Positions 46,036 to 56,109 of a stretch of DNA of 64,000 nucleotides are shown piece after piece. The translations under genes and the position numbers were made by a program. Where the stretch lies: assembly GCA_050084985.1 (NCBI GenBank), contig JBITNC010000001.1, positions 154,690,001-154,754,000 of the forward strand, in the 5' to 3' direction. Source of the stretch: Nageia nagi. Taxonomy: Eukaryota > Pinophyta. Within the stretch, counting starts at the first letter, position 1. Each line of letters starts with the position of its first letter. The notes under the pieces are model-generated. The model had not been told where the DNA came from. It saw nothing but the letters and a program-made list of their open reading frames with translations, and did not search any database.

Positions 46036-48990
46036 CCCTAAGCCTCTGGCTCATCCGATGAAAGATCAATAATATCAGTAGCTTTAGTAAGATTGCATAA
46101 TATATTCTTATCTAAGGTAGATACATTGTTTGATGAAAGCAAACTTGGATCCATAGCAATTTTCTCTTTCCATAAGATATATAGATTGAGTTGATGCTCA
46201 TTAATTATTATTATATAAGAATTATTCACTTTCTTCAAGTAGGCCATTTCATCCTTCATTTGAATGGCTATTGTGATACTTTTTTTTACAGTTTTCAAAT
46301 GAATTTTAAACATTTGAATATATTTTAACATTTTATCATACCTAGCCTACAATCAAATAACAATATAAAAATCATAAACATGAATATAAATATATTTTCA
46401 AAACATAAACATAAAATATGTAAACATTGAAATTAAAAAAGTTAATTGTTACCTTATCTTGTTCCTTTTGCACCTTCGTAATCTTTACCAAATTTTAATC
46501 TCTAGACCAAAGATCATAGTAAACTTGGGCCTCTACATTTAAATTTTCTAAATGGTTACACATAATACCCATTATCTTATCATTGTATTTGCATTGAACA
46601 TTGATTGAACTCACTTGTGCTTGATTATTCAAACTTTCTATTTGAATAGGTTCATTCTTAATTAATTTGTACAAAGAATCACATTGAAAATGATTATGAT
46701 AATGAGTATTAATTTACTTTATCAATGATTTTTCACATACTTCCCATGCATTTAAATTATTGATGTTATCCAAGAAAACATGATTTATCTATGCCATGTA
46801 TCATCTAAAATAAGTGCATTCAATGGAAAGTAGGTGACTTGATCATATATTTTACCAACAGTGTCCTACATGTTTTATGAAGGTGATGTAGTACTTGTAT
46901 ATTATAGATGAGAATCTTGAACTTGAATCTAAATGATATCATGGGTGCTCAATTGTGAATTTGAACAAATATCCATCCCTAAAAAAATCCACATCTAAAG
47001 GGATGTTTTGTAAACCTAAAATACCAACATAATGTATATCATCCAATTGTAGATTAGGAAAAGAAAACATTCTTGATAAGTTCACCATTTGGTGGCTCAT
47101 GGAAGGAGCATCCTATTGTAAATTTAGGCATTTTTCTACTCTTCTTATGGATAATGGATGTGCAATAGGAGGAGAAGGAAGAGGCATGGGTGACAGTGAC
47201 TTTCATTTTGGAGAACTAGATCTATCACTTGTATCAATTTTTTTTTTATTATGAAATATGAATTCATTTCTATTGGATAACAAGTTTAAATAAAACAAAA
47301 TCCAAAACTAGATACCTAAAGGAGGTGTAGTGTATGTAGTTTGAAATTGTTGATTATATGAATCTAACATATCTTGATCTCAACTATGATGATTGGAATA
47401 GAAATTGAATGAAAATTTTAAAAGATTTAGCATATATTTATAGACTAAAAGTCAATGTTAGAAATATATAAATGAGGCATTAAATTTCTTATCCATACAC
47501 TAGCAAAATGCTACCATATGAAAGCAAGATGCAATCAGATGGTTGCAAGATGCTATCTTACAATCGTGTAGTAGTATGTTGCTACTAGAATGCTACTATA
47601 CGATAGTAGAATGATACTATATCATTCCATCCTTCTACCATATGGTTGCATCCTCCTACAATACTTAGCAGAGTTGAACAAAAAAGATTAAAATAACAAA
47701 GTTACTATATTACCTCCTTATGTTTGTTTTTTTAGCAAAAGGAATTTCTTCTACAACCTCAAATTTGAAGGCATATCAAGAAAGGTTGTTCTATTAATAA
47801 CAACATTTCCTTCTCCTACAACTATAATAATATGTTAAAAATTTAAGATAATATATATAATTTAATTAAAAAATATCAATTAAAATGTAAAATACCTATA
47901 TTCATTAATCATTCACCAACAATAGGAGGTGATACATTCCTTGTCCTCCTTATAGAGGATCATCTGAATAATAATGGACTTGAAGTGTCAATAGACTCAT
48001 TGTCACCATTGGCTTCTAGATGAGCTCCTCTTAGTGATGCTTCCCTTTTCTTTGATGTTTGTTTAGAAAGATGTTGAAATAATATAATTTGGTTAATATT
48101 ATTAAAATTTTAAACATTCAAACATGTCAAGTTAAAATAAAAAATAAATTTGATTTTTAAATACCTAAATTTCCTCAATTGATAAAGTTAGAGCTATCAT
48201 TTGTGAATCTAATGCCATTAAAGTTGACATTGTATTTATAACATTATAAAAATTTCATAATAAAGAGTGAAAATGTAATTTGTACATAATATAAAACTAC
48301 TATCATTATGAATGGAAAAAGACATATCATATTTTATTCTATCTGAAATATATAAACACCAGTCAAATTTTTAACCACTAAATGAATGAAGGATGTAAAC
48401 TATAGACCATAATGGAATGTTGAATGTTCTACCTTGAAAAATAATTCTTGAAAGAAAAAATTAATAGATTGCTTTGAAGTAGTCACGAGGGAAGTTTTTA
48501 TAAACTATCCCTCTTTTGCTTCGATATTCTACACAAAATGATGAAAGTGATTAATCAATTAACTTTTAGTTATACATAAATAGAAAAAATTAATTAAAAT
48601 GAAATTTGAAAAACAACTTACCAATGTTGTTAATTTGAATGTGGTAAGTTTCCTCTAAATAAGTTTTAACTTCTCAAGATAATAGAGCTATAGAGGAAAC
48701 TTGGCATACATCATCACCATGATGTGGTAAACTAGACAAATGACTAATGTCTATAGCTGAAACTCCAAAGGAAAAGCTTCTTGATTCTGTAACCACATAA
48801 AACCTTGATTGCTTGATATCATAAATGGATATAAGATAGTCTAGTAAATTTTAATCTATTTCAAATTGGGGCATAAAAATGAGCCCTCTAAACCTTGTTT
48901 GGTCCACCCATTCTAAGTAACATTATGGGATAAAGTAAGATAAAATACTAGAAGATAAAATACTAGGACATGATATATTCCTATAGGAAA
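46036..48990 (-). pseudogene. Accessory gene of element Y (unknown function), minus strand
   Basis: Homologue of the + strand gene in X units. On the minus strand block 1 (about 48950-48640) reads YLEWVDQTRFRGLIFMPQFE, then DYLISIYDIKQSRFYVV and YLEETYHIQ, aligning with YMDWVDKA.LRG.TYMPQFD and LESHYNIS of X. Block 2 (about 48545-48340) has FFLSRIIFQGRTF, PLWSIVYIL and KFDWCLYISDRI, matching HVVLQG, PQWACTYIV and RFDFCSYIS. The end (46331-46038) is open for 97 codons, with a coiled-coil-like stretch, LWKEKIAMDPSL (against WHKKVAFDPSL in X) and an acidic tail IDLSSDEPEA. A minisatellite at 47510-47660 lies inside it, presumably in an intron. Runs into the transposase 3' side in convergent orientation. 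Function unknown. Confidence 0.65.
47510..47660. repeat. 21-bp minisatellite inside the Y accessory gene
   Basis: Units such as GCTACCATATGAAAGCAAGAT, GCAATCAGATGGTTGCAAGAT and GCTACTATACGATAGTAGAAT. Its place corresponds to the internal arrays of X units (27210, 39480). Confidence 0.75.
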
Positions 48991-49329
48991 ATTGATGGTT
49001 AGTGGATGATGAAGGGTGGACATGGTTCTAAAAAAGTAAAAATTAATGTTGAGGTAAAATATTATAGGAAAAAGCAACAAAAATGACATCTTTTATAAGT
49101 CATAACTATCTAAAACTACCACTAAAGTATTACTTAATGAAAAACAAGAGCACATGGAACCTTGATTTGGCATGAAAAGAGAGCTCTATATAGGTGGGGA
49201 AAATGATAGAATGAATAAAATAAGTCATCTAATACACATATATAGTTAATTCATACATGGTACCATGATTTTAGGGTTGACATGTGGGACATTTTGCAAC
49301 ATTGTATGGGCTTGCTACCAATGGGATCT

Positions 49330-49525
49330 TTCTACAGTTGTAGACTCCAATCATGTGACAAGAAGCTACTACCATGTGGTAGTAGCTTACTATCGTGTGA
49401 TATCAAACAAGCTGCTATCATGTGGTAGCAAATTGCTACCATGTGATACTATACTACTATCATGTATTAGCAAGCTAGCTACTATTTTGCAATAGAAAGA
49501 TACTACCATGTGGTAGCACAAACTT
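49330..49525. repeat. 21-bp minisatellite, right array of Y
   Basis: Units such as ACTACCATGTGGTAGTAGCTT, GCTATCATGTGGTAGCAAATT and GCTACCATGTGATACTATACT; CTACCATGTGGTAG is a palindrome with one central mismatch. Ends about 190 bases from the right terminus. Confidence 0.8.
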
Positions 49526-49700
49526 ATCTACTATAGCTTGAAGGCATGTTGTTACCCCTTTCATCTTATTCATCAAAAAAATCTATATTTTTTTCAGTAA
49601 GTTCAAATTCATCTTCATGTTTTTGAATTTTTTTTTAAATCCCCTTTATTATGAATCTAATTTGCCTTTAATTTTCCATGTTAGTTTTTATAAAAGGATC

Positions 49701-49715
49701 TTAAAATGATCCCTA
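49701..49715 (-). repeat. Right terminal inverted repeat of Y
   Basis: TTAAAATGATCCCTA; its reverse complement TAGGGATCATTTTAA matches the left terminus at 13 of the first 14 bases. Confidence 0.8.
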
Positions 49716-49723
49716 AATATATG
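49716..49723. other. 8-bp target site duplication of element Y, right copy
   Basis: AATATATG followed by TCACCTTACCCTCGATG, which continues unit C of X exactly as TCACCTCACCCTTGATG does in unit A. Confidence 0.75.
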
Positions 49724-52095
49724 TCACCTTACCCTCGATGTTACCTAAACCTCTTTTTCTTGCTAAAGACCTCCTTGTGGCCATAACCTCATCAATTAGA
49801 AAATTATTCATAGAATAATGTGAAACATACAATCATAAATAAGCATCCAAGTTCTTTTACAACTTATGACATTGTTTTGATTTAATAAAAGAAAGAGCAT
49901 TGAAGACTCTTTCATCTTTTACTAAACTAAGTATGATTGTCTGATATAATTCATACAATCAAAAGTATTCACTAATATTATCTTGTAACATGGTATTTGG
50001 GTGTATTCCATAAATGATTAATAGTGCCTATTTTCAATGGCTATAGTAAAAATGGATATTGATCACCTGTTGTAATTGTGAAATGAGTAGACTATTTCAC
50101 TAGAAAATCCTTTTAGAGAATGCCATCTAGTTTAGTTCTGTTAATGTCAATAGTTTGGTAAAAATATTTGATCAAAATTTTCATGTATTTATGAAATAAA
50201 TAAGCTATTTATCTTTTATCATTGATTGGATTCCAAAAATGTGAGTTTACAATAGCCATTGCCTCAATTAGATCATCTCTTAGGTACTAATCTTGAATTT
50301 TTGATGATAATTTTTGAGCAACTTTTATTGGTTTAATCATTGTATCTAATATTAGTCGATCAAAAACTATTCTACTATAGAAACTTTCTCATTCTCATAT
50401 ATAACTAAATCAAGTATGAAATCATAAACATACAAAGGTATATCAACAATATCTACATGGATACAAAGATGGTCATATATGATGAATTTTAAGTAATTTT
50501 TAGGATTCTTAATATTTTTTAATATTCACCATTTTGCAAAATGAGTTTCATTAAATCTATCCTCTAAAACATAAAACATATATAAGGATTGACATAATTT
50601 TTTTCTCAAATATATAAAATCAAATACATATATTGATCTTTGTTGTGCATTTTTCACTAGTAAATAAATCTCTTATAATATTGATATTAGTCCATAAAAA
50701 CTCAACAAAGTTTCTAAATCTATTAAATGTTCTAGTAGATCTTTTGCTTTGTTAACTTGTAGTCTTTTTTTAAACATAAAACCAGTGAAACCCATCTATT
50801 TTCAACATATGTTAAGAATTTTTTTTCATTTGCTATGCATTCAGTAAAGTCTTGAAATTCTTTGTACATCATTTAGGACTATTTGATATATAAGTATACA
50901 ACTCTTGAATAAGATCTTCAACATTTGCAATGTGATCATCAGTGCTAAGAATTTTATTTGCTAGATTCATTATGTGATACATACAATGTATAGTAATCAT
51001 ATAAGGAGTAGTTATTATTTTTATTCTAACACAAAGATATTTTTGACTTCCTAGCATTATGGTTGCACCATCAGTGCCTACACATATTAGCTTTGATGCA
51101 ATCAAAAAATCATTCATTTCTATAATATTTTTTAAATTAGAAATGATTAATTTGTATAAGTTTTTTGTATTACAATTTTCTTTTATTTTATATATAGAAA
51201 GCAAATATCTTTATCTTGTATGACTATGAAATGTGTAAACATGCATACAAACCCATGATGTGTTATCTACTTTTGTAACCTCATCAATAGAAATTGAAAT
51301 AAATTTTACTTTTTAACATTTTGTTTTAAATCTTCCTTCTTAATTATTTCTAAATAATTTGCAATTTCACAAGTGCTTGATTATGGAATATTTTTAACAT
51401 CAATTTACCAATATAGAATTATATAGTATGAATAATTTACCATCAGTTTTCCATTTTTCAATATATGTAGCATAGGCAAAAATTTCACTCTTTTGGCTAT
51501 CCACTGAGTGTCCATTAATTTTTCAATTTGGGTAGAAAAAGTTTCATGTTTGTCATGAATTCATTCTTGTTCTTTGGAAAAACTATTATACTCAATTTTA
51601 TACTATAAATGATTACACTCCTTAATTTTTATCCTCATTTTCTTCACACCATTTCCATCTTTATCTTTTTTGTGTAGTAAACTTTTTTGTAATGTTTATC
51701 AATGGTGTCTATCTTTAATTGCATTTGGTGCTCACTTTAAAGTTTCCAAGTACATATTTTGCACCTACATTCAATTGGATCACTACCATACTCTTTCATT
51801 TTGGGTTCAATGAAAGGATATTTTGCATCCCAATCAATGTGAAAACTTCTTCCTAATGTCCATATACTTATTTTTTGATGTTTTGTTTCTCAACTATACT
51901 CTTCATTGAGATCAATAACTTTAAAATTATGTAAAGTATCAGTTATTATTAGTGCTGAATTTTATGATGTATAGACCTTTGGACCTGAAGCATCAAGTTA
52001 ATCATTGGAATCTATAATTTCTTCCTCACCATGAACATACTCTCATGGTGGAATTTTCAAAGCATCATCAATGCCATCTTCTTTATATGCCACAT
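49724..52095 (-). pseudogene. BED-finger hAT transposase of element X (decayed, near full length)
   Basis: Minus-strand homologue of the Y transposase. From the N-terminus: an acidic leader (YKEDGIDDALKIPP, HGEEEIIDSND, near 52090-52000), the BED-like zinc finger at about 51850-51690 (DWDAKYPFIEPKMKEYGSDP, CRCKICTWK, later DTIDKH) and a poor middle part. The RNase H-like core is open at 51204-50869, with LICVGTDGATIMLGSQ and HCMYHIMNLANKIL, which keeps the CxxH motif lost in Y. Then EFQDFTECIANEKKFL and VENRWVSLVL, the AMAIVNSHFWNP block near 50245, and the C-terminal region near 49930-49740. The terminal 240 bases are the same piece found alone in units A and B. Stops and frameshifts are frequent. 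Convergent with the accessory gene at 38154. Confidence 0.75.
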
Positions 52096-52439
52096 TATGT
52101 TTTATAAGGATGGAAAATATTTGGGGATTTTATAATTTGCAAGTGGAACAAAAATACAATTAATGAATAAAAATGGAAATACTAAATACAAAACATTCAC
52201 TGTTCAACCTAAACATAGGATGGTGTATCTACAATTTTCATATCCGATGATAATTGAAGATTGTTTTATTTCATTTAGATGAAATATGATAATATATTTT
52301 TATTTGATTTTTTGTAAATATGATTTTTAAATTTATTTTATTCTATTAAAGTTATTAAGAATTTAATTTTTTTATGCACCTTCAAAATGATAATCTTACA
52401 TTAAATCATAATAGTTTCATCAAAGTTCAAATTTAATAG

Positions 52440-52590
52440 ATTCCAGAGGTTGAAACATGCAACTGTTCAGTTGCATGATGCAATCAAATGATTATAGTAT
52501 GTAAAAAAATGGTTGTAATATGCCTTAAAATGGTTGTAATATGAAACCAAAAGATTACAATATGCCACCAAATGCATCCAACGGTTTATA
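52440..52590. repeat. 21-bp minisatellite, right array of element X
   Basis: Consecutive 21-base units: GCAATCAAATGATTATAGTAT, GTAAAAAAATGGTTGTAATAT, GCCTTAAAATGGTTGTAATAT and GAAACCAAAAGATTACAATAT. It lies between the transposase start and the right terminus, a subterminal position as in Y. Confidence 0.8.
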
Positions 52591-53291
52591 TATAACCAAT
52601 ATCAAAATGATAAAAGTTATTGAGTGTATCACTATCACATCGATGTTTGGTGATTTCATTTTAGGTTACATATAAGGGTATAAATATTTGATAATTATTT
52701 CTATAATTTTAGTCATCCTATCAATGAATTAATATTATAATCTATTCACAGCATATAATTATTTAGCATTACAACCTCAATAATTTTAAAAATTTGTAAT
52801 TTTTGGGTGACTAAGTGGCAGCTTGTAGTTTAAGAATTCATTAAAAATATGTTTTGATAATTTTAGGATTCACTTATAAGAGAATATTCATGGTTAAATT
52901 TTTCAATAATTTTTAATTTACAAATTTGTCATGAACTATGTTTGAATTTATGGCTTCTCTAGTCCATATTTTACTTGGTGGGAAAATAGGTGAATAGTAA
53001 AAACCATAAATGGACCTCAATAGCTTCCTTCATAGTAGTAACATGTGATTAGTTAGGAGGGAATAATGACTTGAGTAATTAATAGGGGATATTAGGTTAG
53101 TTAATCTTGCTATTTCTTCCATCTTCGACTAAGTCCTTTTTTATCTTTCTTTTAGAAGCTCTCTTGGAAATTCAATCTCAAATAAAATAATATATTACCA
53201 ATTTGTGTAATAATATATTGAGGGTTTTATTTTGGAAAAAATATAAATATATGTATTTTGATCAAGCTTCAACCTGAAATCATCACTTCCT

Positions 53292-53405
53292 TCATTTTGT
53301 GAATCTTAACTTAAAAGAGATCCTCTTAACATTATAATCATTTTGTGAACCTTAACTTGAAAGAAACCCTCTTCACATTAAACCTTAACTTGAAAGAAAC
53401 CTTAA
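53292..53405. repeat. Short tandem repeat, about 46-bp unit
   Basis: TCATTTTGTGAATCTTAACT at 53292 recurs as TCATTTTGTGAACCTTAACT at 53338, each followed by GAAAGAAACCCTCTT-like sequence, with a partial third copy CCTTAACTTGAAAGAAACCTT. Confidence 0.75.
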
Positions 53406-54435
53406 ATTATAAATTGTTTATCTTCTTGCTCATGTGATTTACTTAAGGAAGCTTGAACATAATTTTCAAGATTCCCATGAAATATAAAAGGGTTACATGG
53501 AGTATTTTCTTATTTTGTGAAAAATAATTATTTTTATGGGAATAACAATTATTTTCTTATTTTTGATAACAATTGTTTTTATATTGGAGCCTAAATATGA
53601 TCCATATTATGTTCTTTCTAATATCAATGTTGAAGTGGGTATTTGGGATAATTTCCTATGAGATTTAATTAGTGAAGAAACAACTTATATATTTGTTATA
53701 TACTACATAATTAACTTGTAATATTTATGGATTAACATACAGCTAAATACATAAACCATCCATATGATGTCTCCATTTATGATACATCTTATTGTTTGTT
53801 GTTAATAGACAAATCTGCTTATAAAAAAAGAAATATACTTATTCTCAAATAAACATGTTATACCCTAAAAGGATTCTACATAAAATATGAAATAAATATT
53901 ATTATAAATTAAATATAATGGTTTTGAATGCCCTAATAAATATGAACATAAAATATAAAAGAATATACAAGGCCTAATAATTTCAAGATATGTGCATATC
54001 TTAGGGTCCATAATGATTGTAGGATATGCATAAAATTGATCTTCAAAAAAAGGACCTAGGATATGTATGTAAAATTTAGAAGAATACATAAGTCATGATA
54101 ATTATTTGAGAGCATGTATGATGTAAATTCATATTTTTATGGTCTATAATAATTGTAGGATGTGTAAAATAGGTTTTCTTAAAAATACACTAGATACTTT
54201 TATGCCAAATGTAATTGTTAGTTGTTAAACCTTATTTTTAAAAAAAATGGAACAATATAAGGAACAATAATTATTTGATAAGATTGTATGTAAATGTTTG
54301 AAAGAATACCTACCAAATAATCTTCTTACCACACCTAGTCCTAAAATATTTGAAAAGGAATGTGTGTTTCTAATTTGGCCCTTCACTAAGGAATTTTTCA
54401 AATCCTTTTCAATTATGTATCTCAATTGGGTCTAA

Positions 54436-54850
54436 TTATGGTCCCTTCCCATTTACCCTTAACATGAACTTGTTGGTTATGTGTTCCTCATAGAACCTTC
54501 TCTATGTCATCACTCCTCTTCCCCTCACTCTATATCCTTACCCCATCCCTTCCCTCCTCCTTAATCCCACCCTCTCTACCACATATTTATACTTTAAAAA
54601 ATTAAATAGGAACACTATCCCCCCCTAGAAGCATTGAACCTCTTTATTAGGTGAATTATTCTCTTTGATTTTGAATCATATGACTATGTTATGGTTATAT
54701 AAATATAATCCATAATTCCTTACCTATTCCCCCTTATTGTAATCCTTCTTACTCCCTCATCTCTCTCTTTCTTTCCCCTCCCAATCCCTAACCTATTGAA
54801 GGTAAACTCTTATATACTTTGTTGTTTATTCTCCCTCCTCTTTATATATT
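54436..54850. repeat. Pyrimidine-rich low-complexity tract
   Basis: Long stretches of C and T on the + strand (for example CACTCCTCTTCCCCTCACTC and CTCTCTCTTTCTTTCCCCTC) interrupted by AT-rich DNA near 54590-54720. A strong strand asymmetry compared with the surroundings. Confidence 0.6.
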
Positions 54851-55512
54851 TCAAAGTGGGAATATGTACAAATTGATTGTAAATAGCTTTGTAAGAATAT
54901 ATTTTTAAAAATAGAAGGTAAATTAGGCAAAGTAATCCAACAAATTACATATAACATGTCCTAAAGAGAATAATATAAATTGAACTCAAAATTGATGAAT
55001 CCATTTCAACACATTTGAAATTGAGGAGATTAATTTTACTATCCTCAAAAAGGGTATAAAGAATACTCAAAGAAATTTTTGGGGAATCCTCACCATGAAC
55101 AAAATGGTATAGATCAATATTGACCTAGGATTTGAATTGGTGGAACTACTTTTAGACCCAAAGAAAATTTGTTTAATTTTTCCATATAATAGATAAGAAG
55201 ATATGATAGAGTTGGAGATTTAAGAGTTGTATATATTTTGGGAGATGATATATAATATAAGCCTTACCCCCTTAAATCAATAAATAAATTTGGATGACTT
55301 AGTGAAAATTATTGAGTTTGGAATTCTAATTGAGAATACTATAGTTTATAAGTTTATATATAATAATGTTTCTATGATAACCCTAATAAGTTTTATGCCC
55401 CTATCTAAAAAACCCTTTCAATTTACTTTAGGAAAATAATAATACTAATAATAATAATACATTTAAAATACAATAATATGTATATAAAAACTTATATTAC
55501 AATAATCTAGTT

Positions 55513-56109
55513 TAGGGTTTATTTTACCCAGGAATATTCGTTAATAAGCAAATTTTAAATTTTACTAAAATTGAAATTGGTGAATGTTTTGAGTTACACA
55601 AATAACCTTATTGCTAATTTTTTTATTTTTAATTTTTATCCAGACTAGGCCAATAAGTCAAATCAATATTTTAAATTAATTTTTTATTTTTCATCGATAT
55701 TTGGAAATAATAAATAGCCAACTTCACCTTGAAATTATAAATTTCTATGTATATTTCAACTAAGCTGCATAATATAAATACCTTAATCTAAATTTGATAT
55801 CTCATGGTAGTAATCTGCTACTTCCCAATAGCATCTTGTTATCTCTTGATAGCATTCTACCTCCTAGTAGGAATCTAATACCACCTAGTAGCATACTATT
55901 GCCTCTCGATAGCAGATTCCTATCACCTGATAGTAGATTGCTACTACCTAGTAGCAACCACCTAGTAGCAAACTACTACCACTTGGTATCAGATTACTAC
56001 CATCTAGTAGAATACTTCTACCACTTGGTATTAGACTACTACCACCTAGTAGTAGTCACCTAATAACAAATTGCTACCACTCGATATCAAGTTTCTACCA
56101 CTTGGTAAC
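55513..56109 (+). mobile_element. Left end of a third hAT-like element, Z
   Basis: Terminus TAGGGTTTATTTTACCCAGG, then ATATTCGTTAATAAGCAAATTTT, homologous to the left end of Y (ATATTAGCTAATAAGCAAATTTT) and further along for about 300 bases (AACTTCACCTTGAAATTA). It leads into a 21-bp minisatellite and is cut at 56110 by the LTR of element W; the rest should lie beyond W, outside the window. The 8 bases before it (55505-55512, ATCTAGTT) would be its target duplication. Confidence 0.7.
55800..56109. repeat. 21-bp minisatellite of Z, open as a heptad-coding frame
   Basis: About 15 units, for example ACTACCACTTGGTATCAGATT, ACTACCATCTAGTAGAATACT and GCTACCACTCGATATCAAGTT. Because 21 is a multiple of three, one frame (55794-56063) stays open and encodes repeats of seven residues (YYHLVSD, YFYHLVL). 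This is best read as a by-product of the repeat, not a gene. Confidence 0.8.

Larger units (their letters stand above)
41462..49715. mobile_element. hAT-like element Y, 8.25 kb, two convergent genes
   Basis: A complete-length DNA transposon inserted in unit C of X. Terminal inverted repeats are TAAGGATCATTTTA on the left and, as reverse complement of the right end, TAGGGATCATTTTA, of the TAGGG type known in hAT elements. The 8-bp target duplications fit the superfamily. It carries a BED/hAT transposase on the + strand and an accessory gene on the - strand, the mirror arrangement of X. 21-bp minisatellites lie inside both ends. Both genes contain stops, so it is not autonomous now. Confidence 0.8.
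37504..52908. mobile_element. hAT-like element X, unit C, the most complete copy (carries element Y)
   Basis: Left terminus AAGGGAAAAATTTAAGAT. It holds the accessory gene on the + strand and a nearly full hAT transposase on the - strand, convergent with each other. The right end at about 52889-52908 reads GGTTAAATTTTTCAATA, whose reverse complement (ATTGAAAAATTTAACC) resembles the left terminus. Bases just inside (CTTATAAGAGAATATTCATGG) match the subterminal sequence of Y in inverse orientation. Without the inserted Y the unit is about 7.1 kb. Flanking 8-bp duplications could not be shown, because the left end joins unit B and the right terminus is eroded. Confidence 0.65.
52909..55512. other. 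AT-rich and pyrimidine-rich spacer without recognised gene
   Basis: Between the right end of X and the left end of Z. The minus-strand gypsy coding end that flanks unit A on the left does not resume here. Segment 54950-55440 has ordinary-looking peptides in fragments but no motif I recognise. Short frames at 53865-54089 and 54225-54425 are not supported. Confidence 0.4.

Noticed and set aside
54225-54425. 66-codon minus-strand frame
   Set aside because: No recognisable motif; one of many chance frames in AT-rich DNA.
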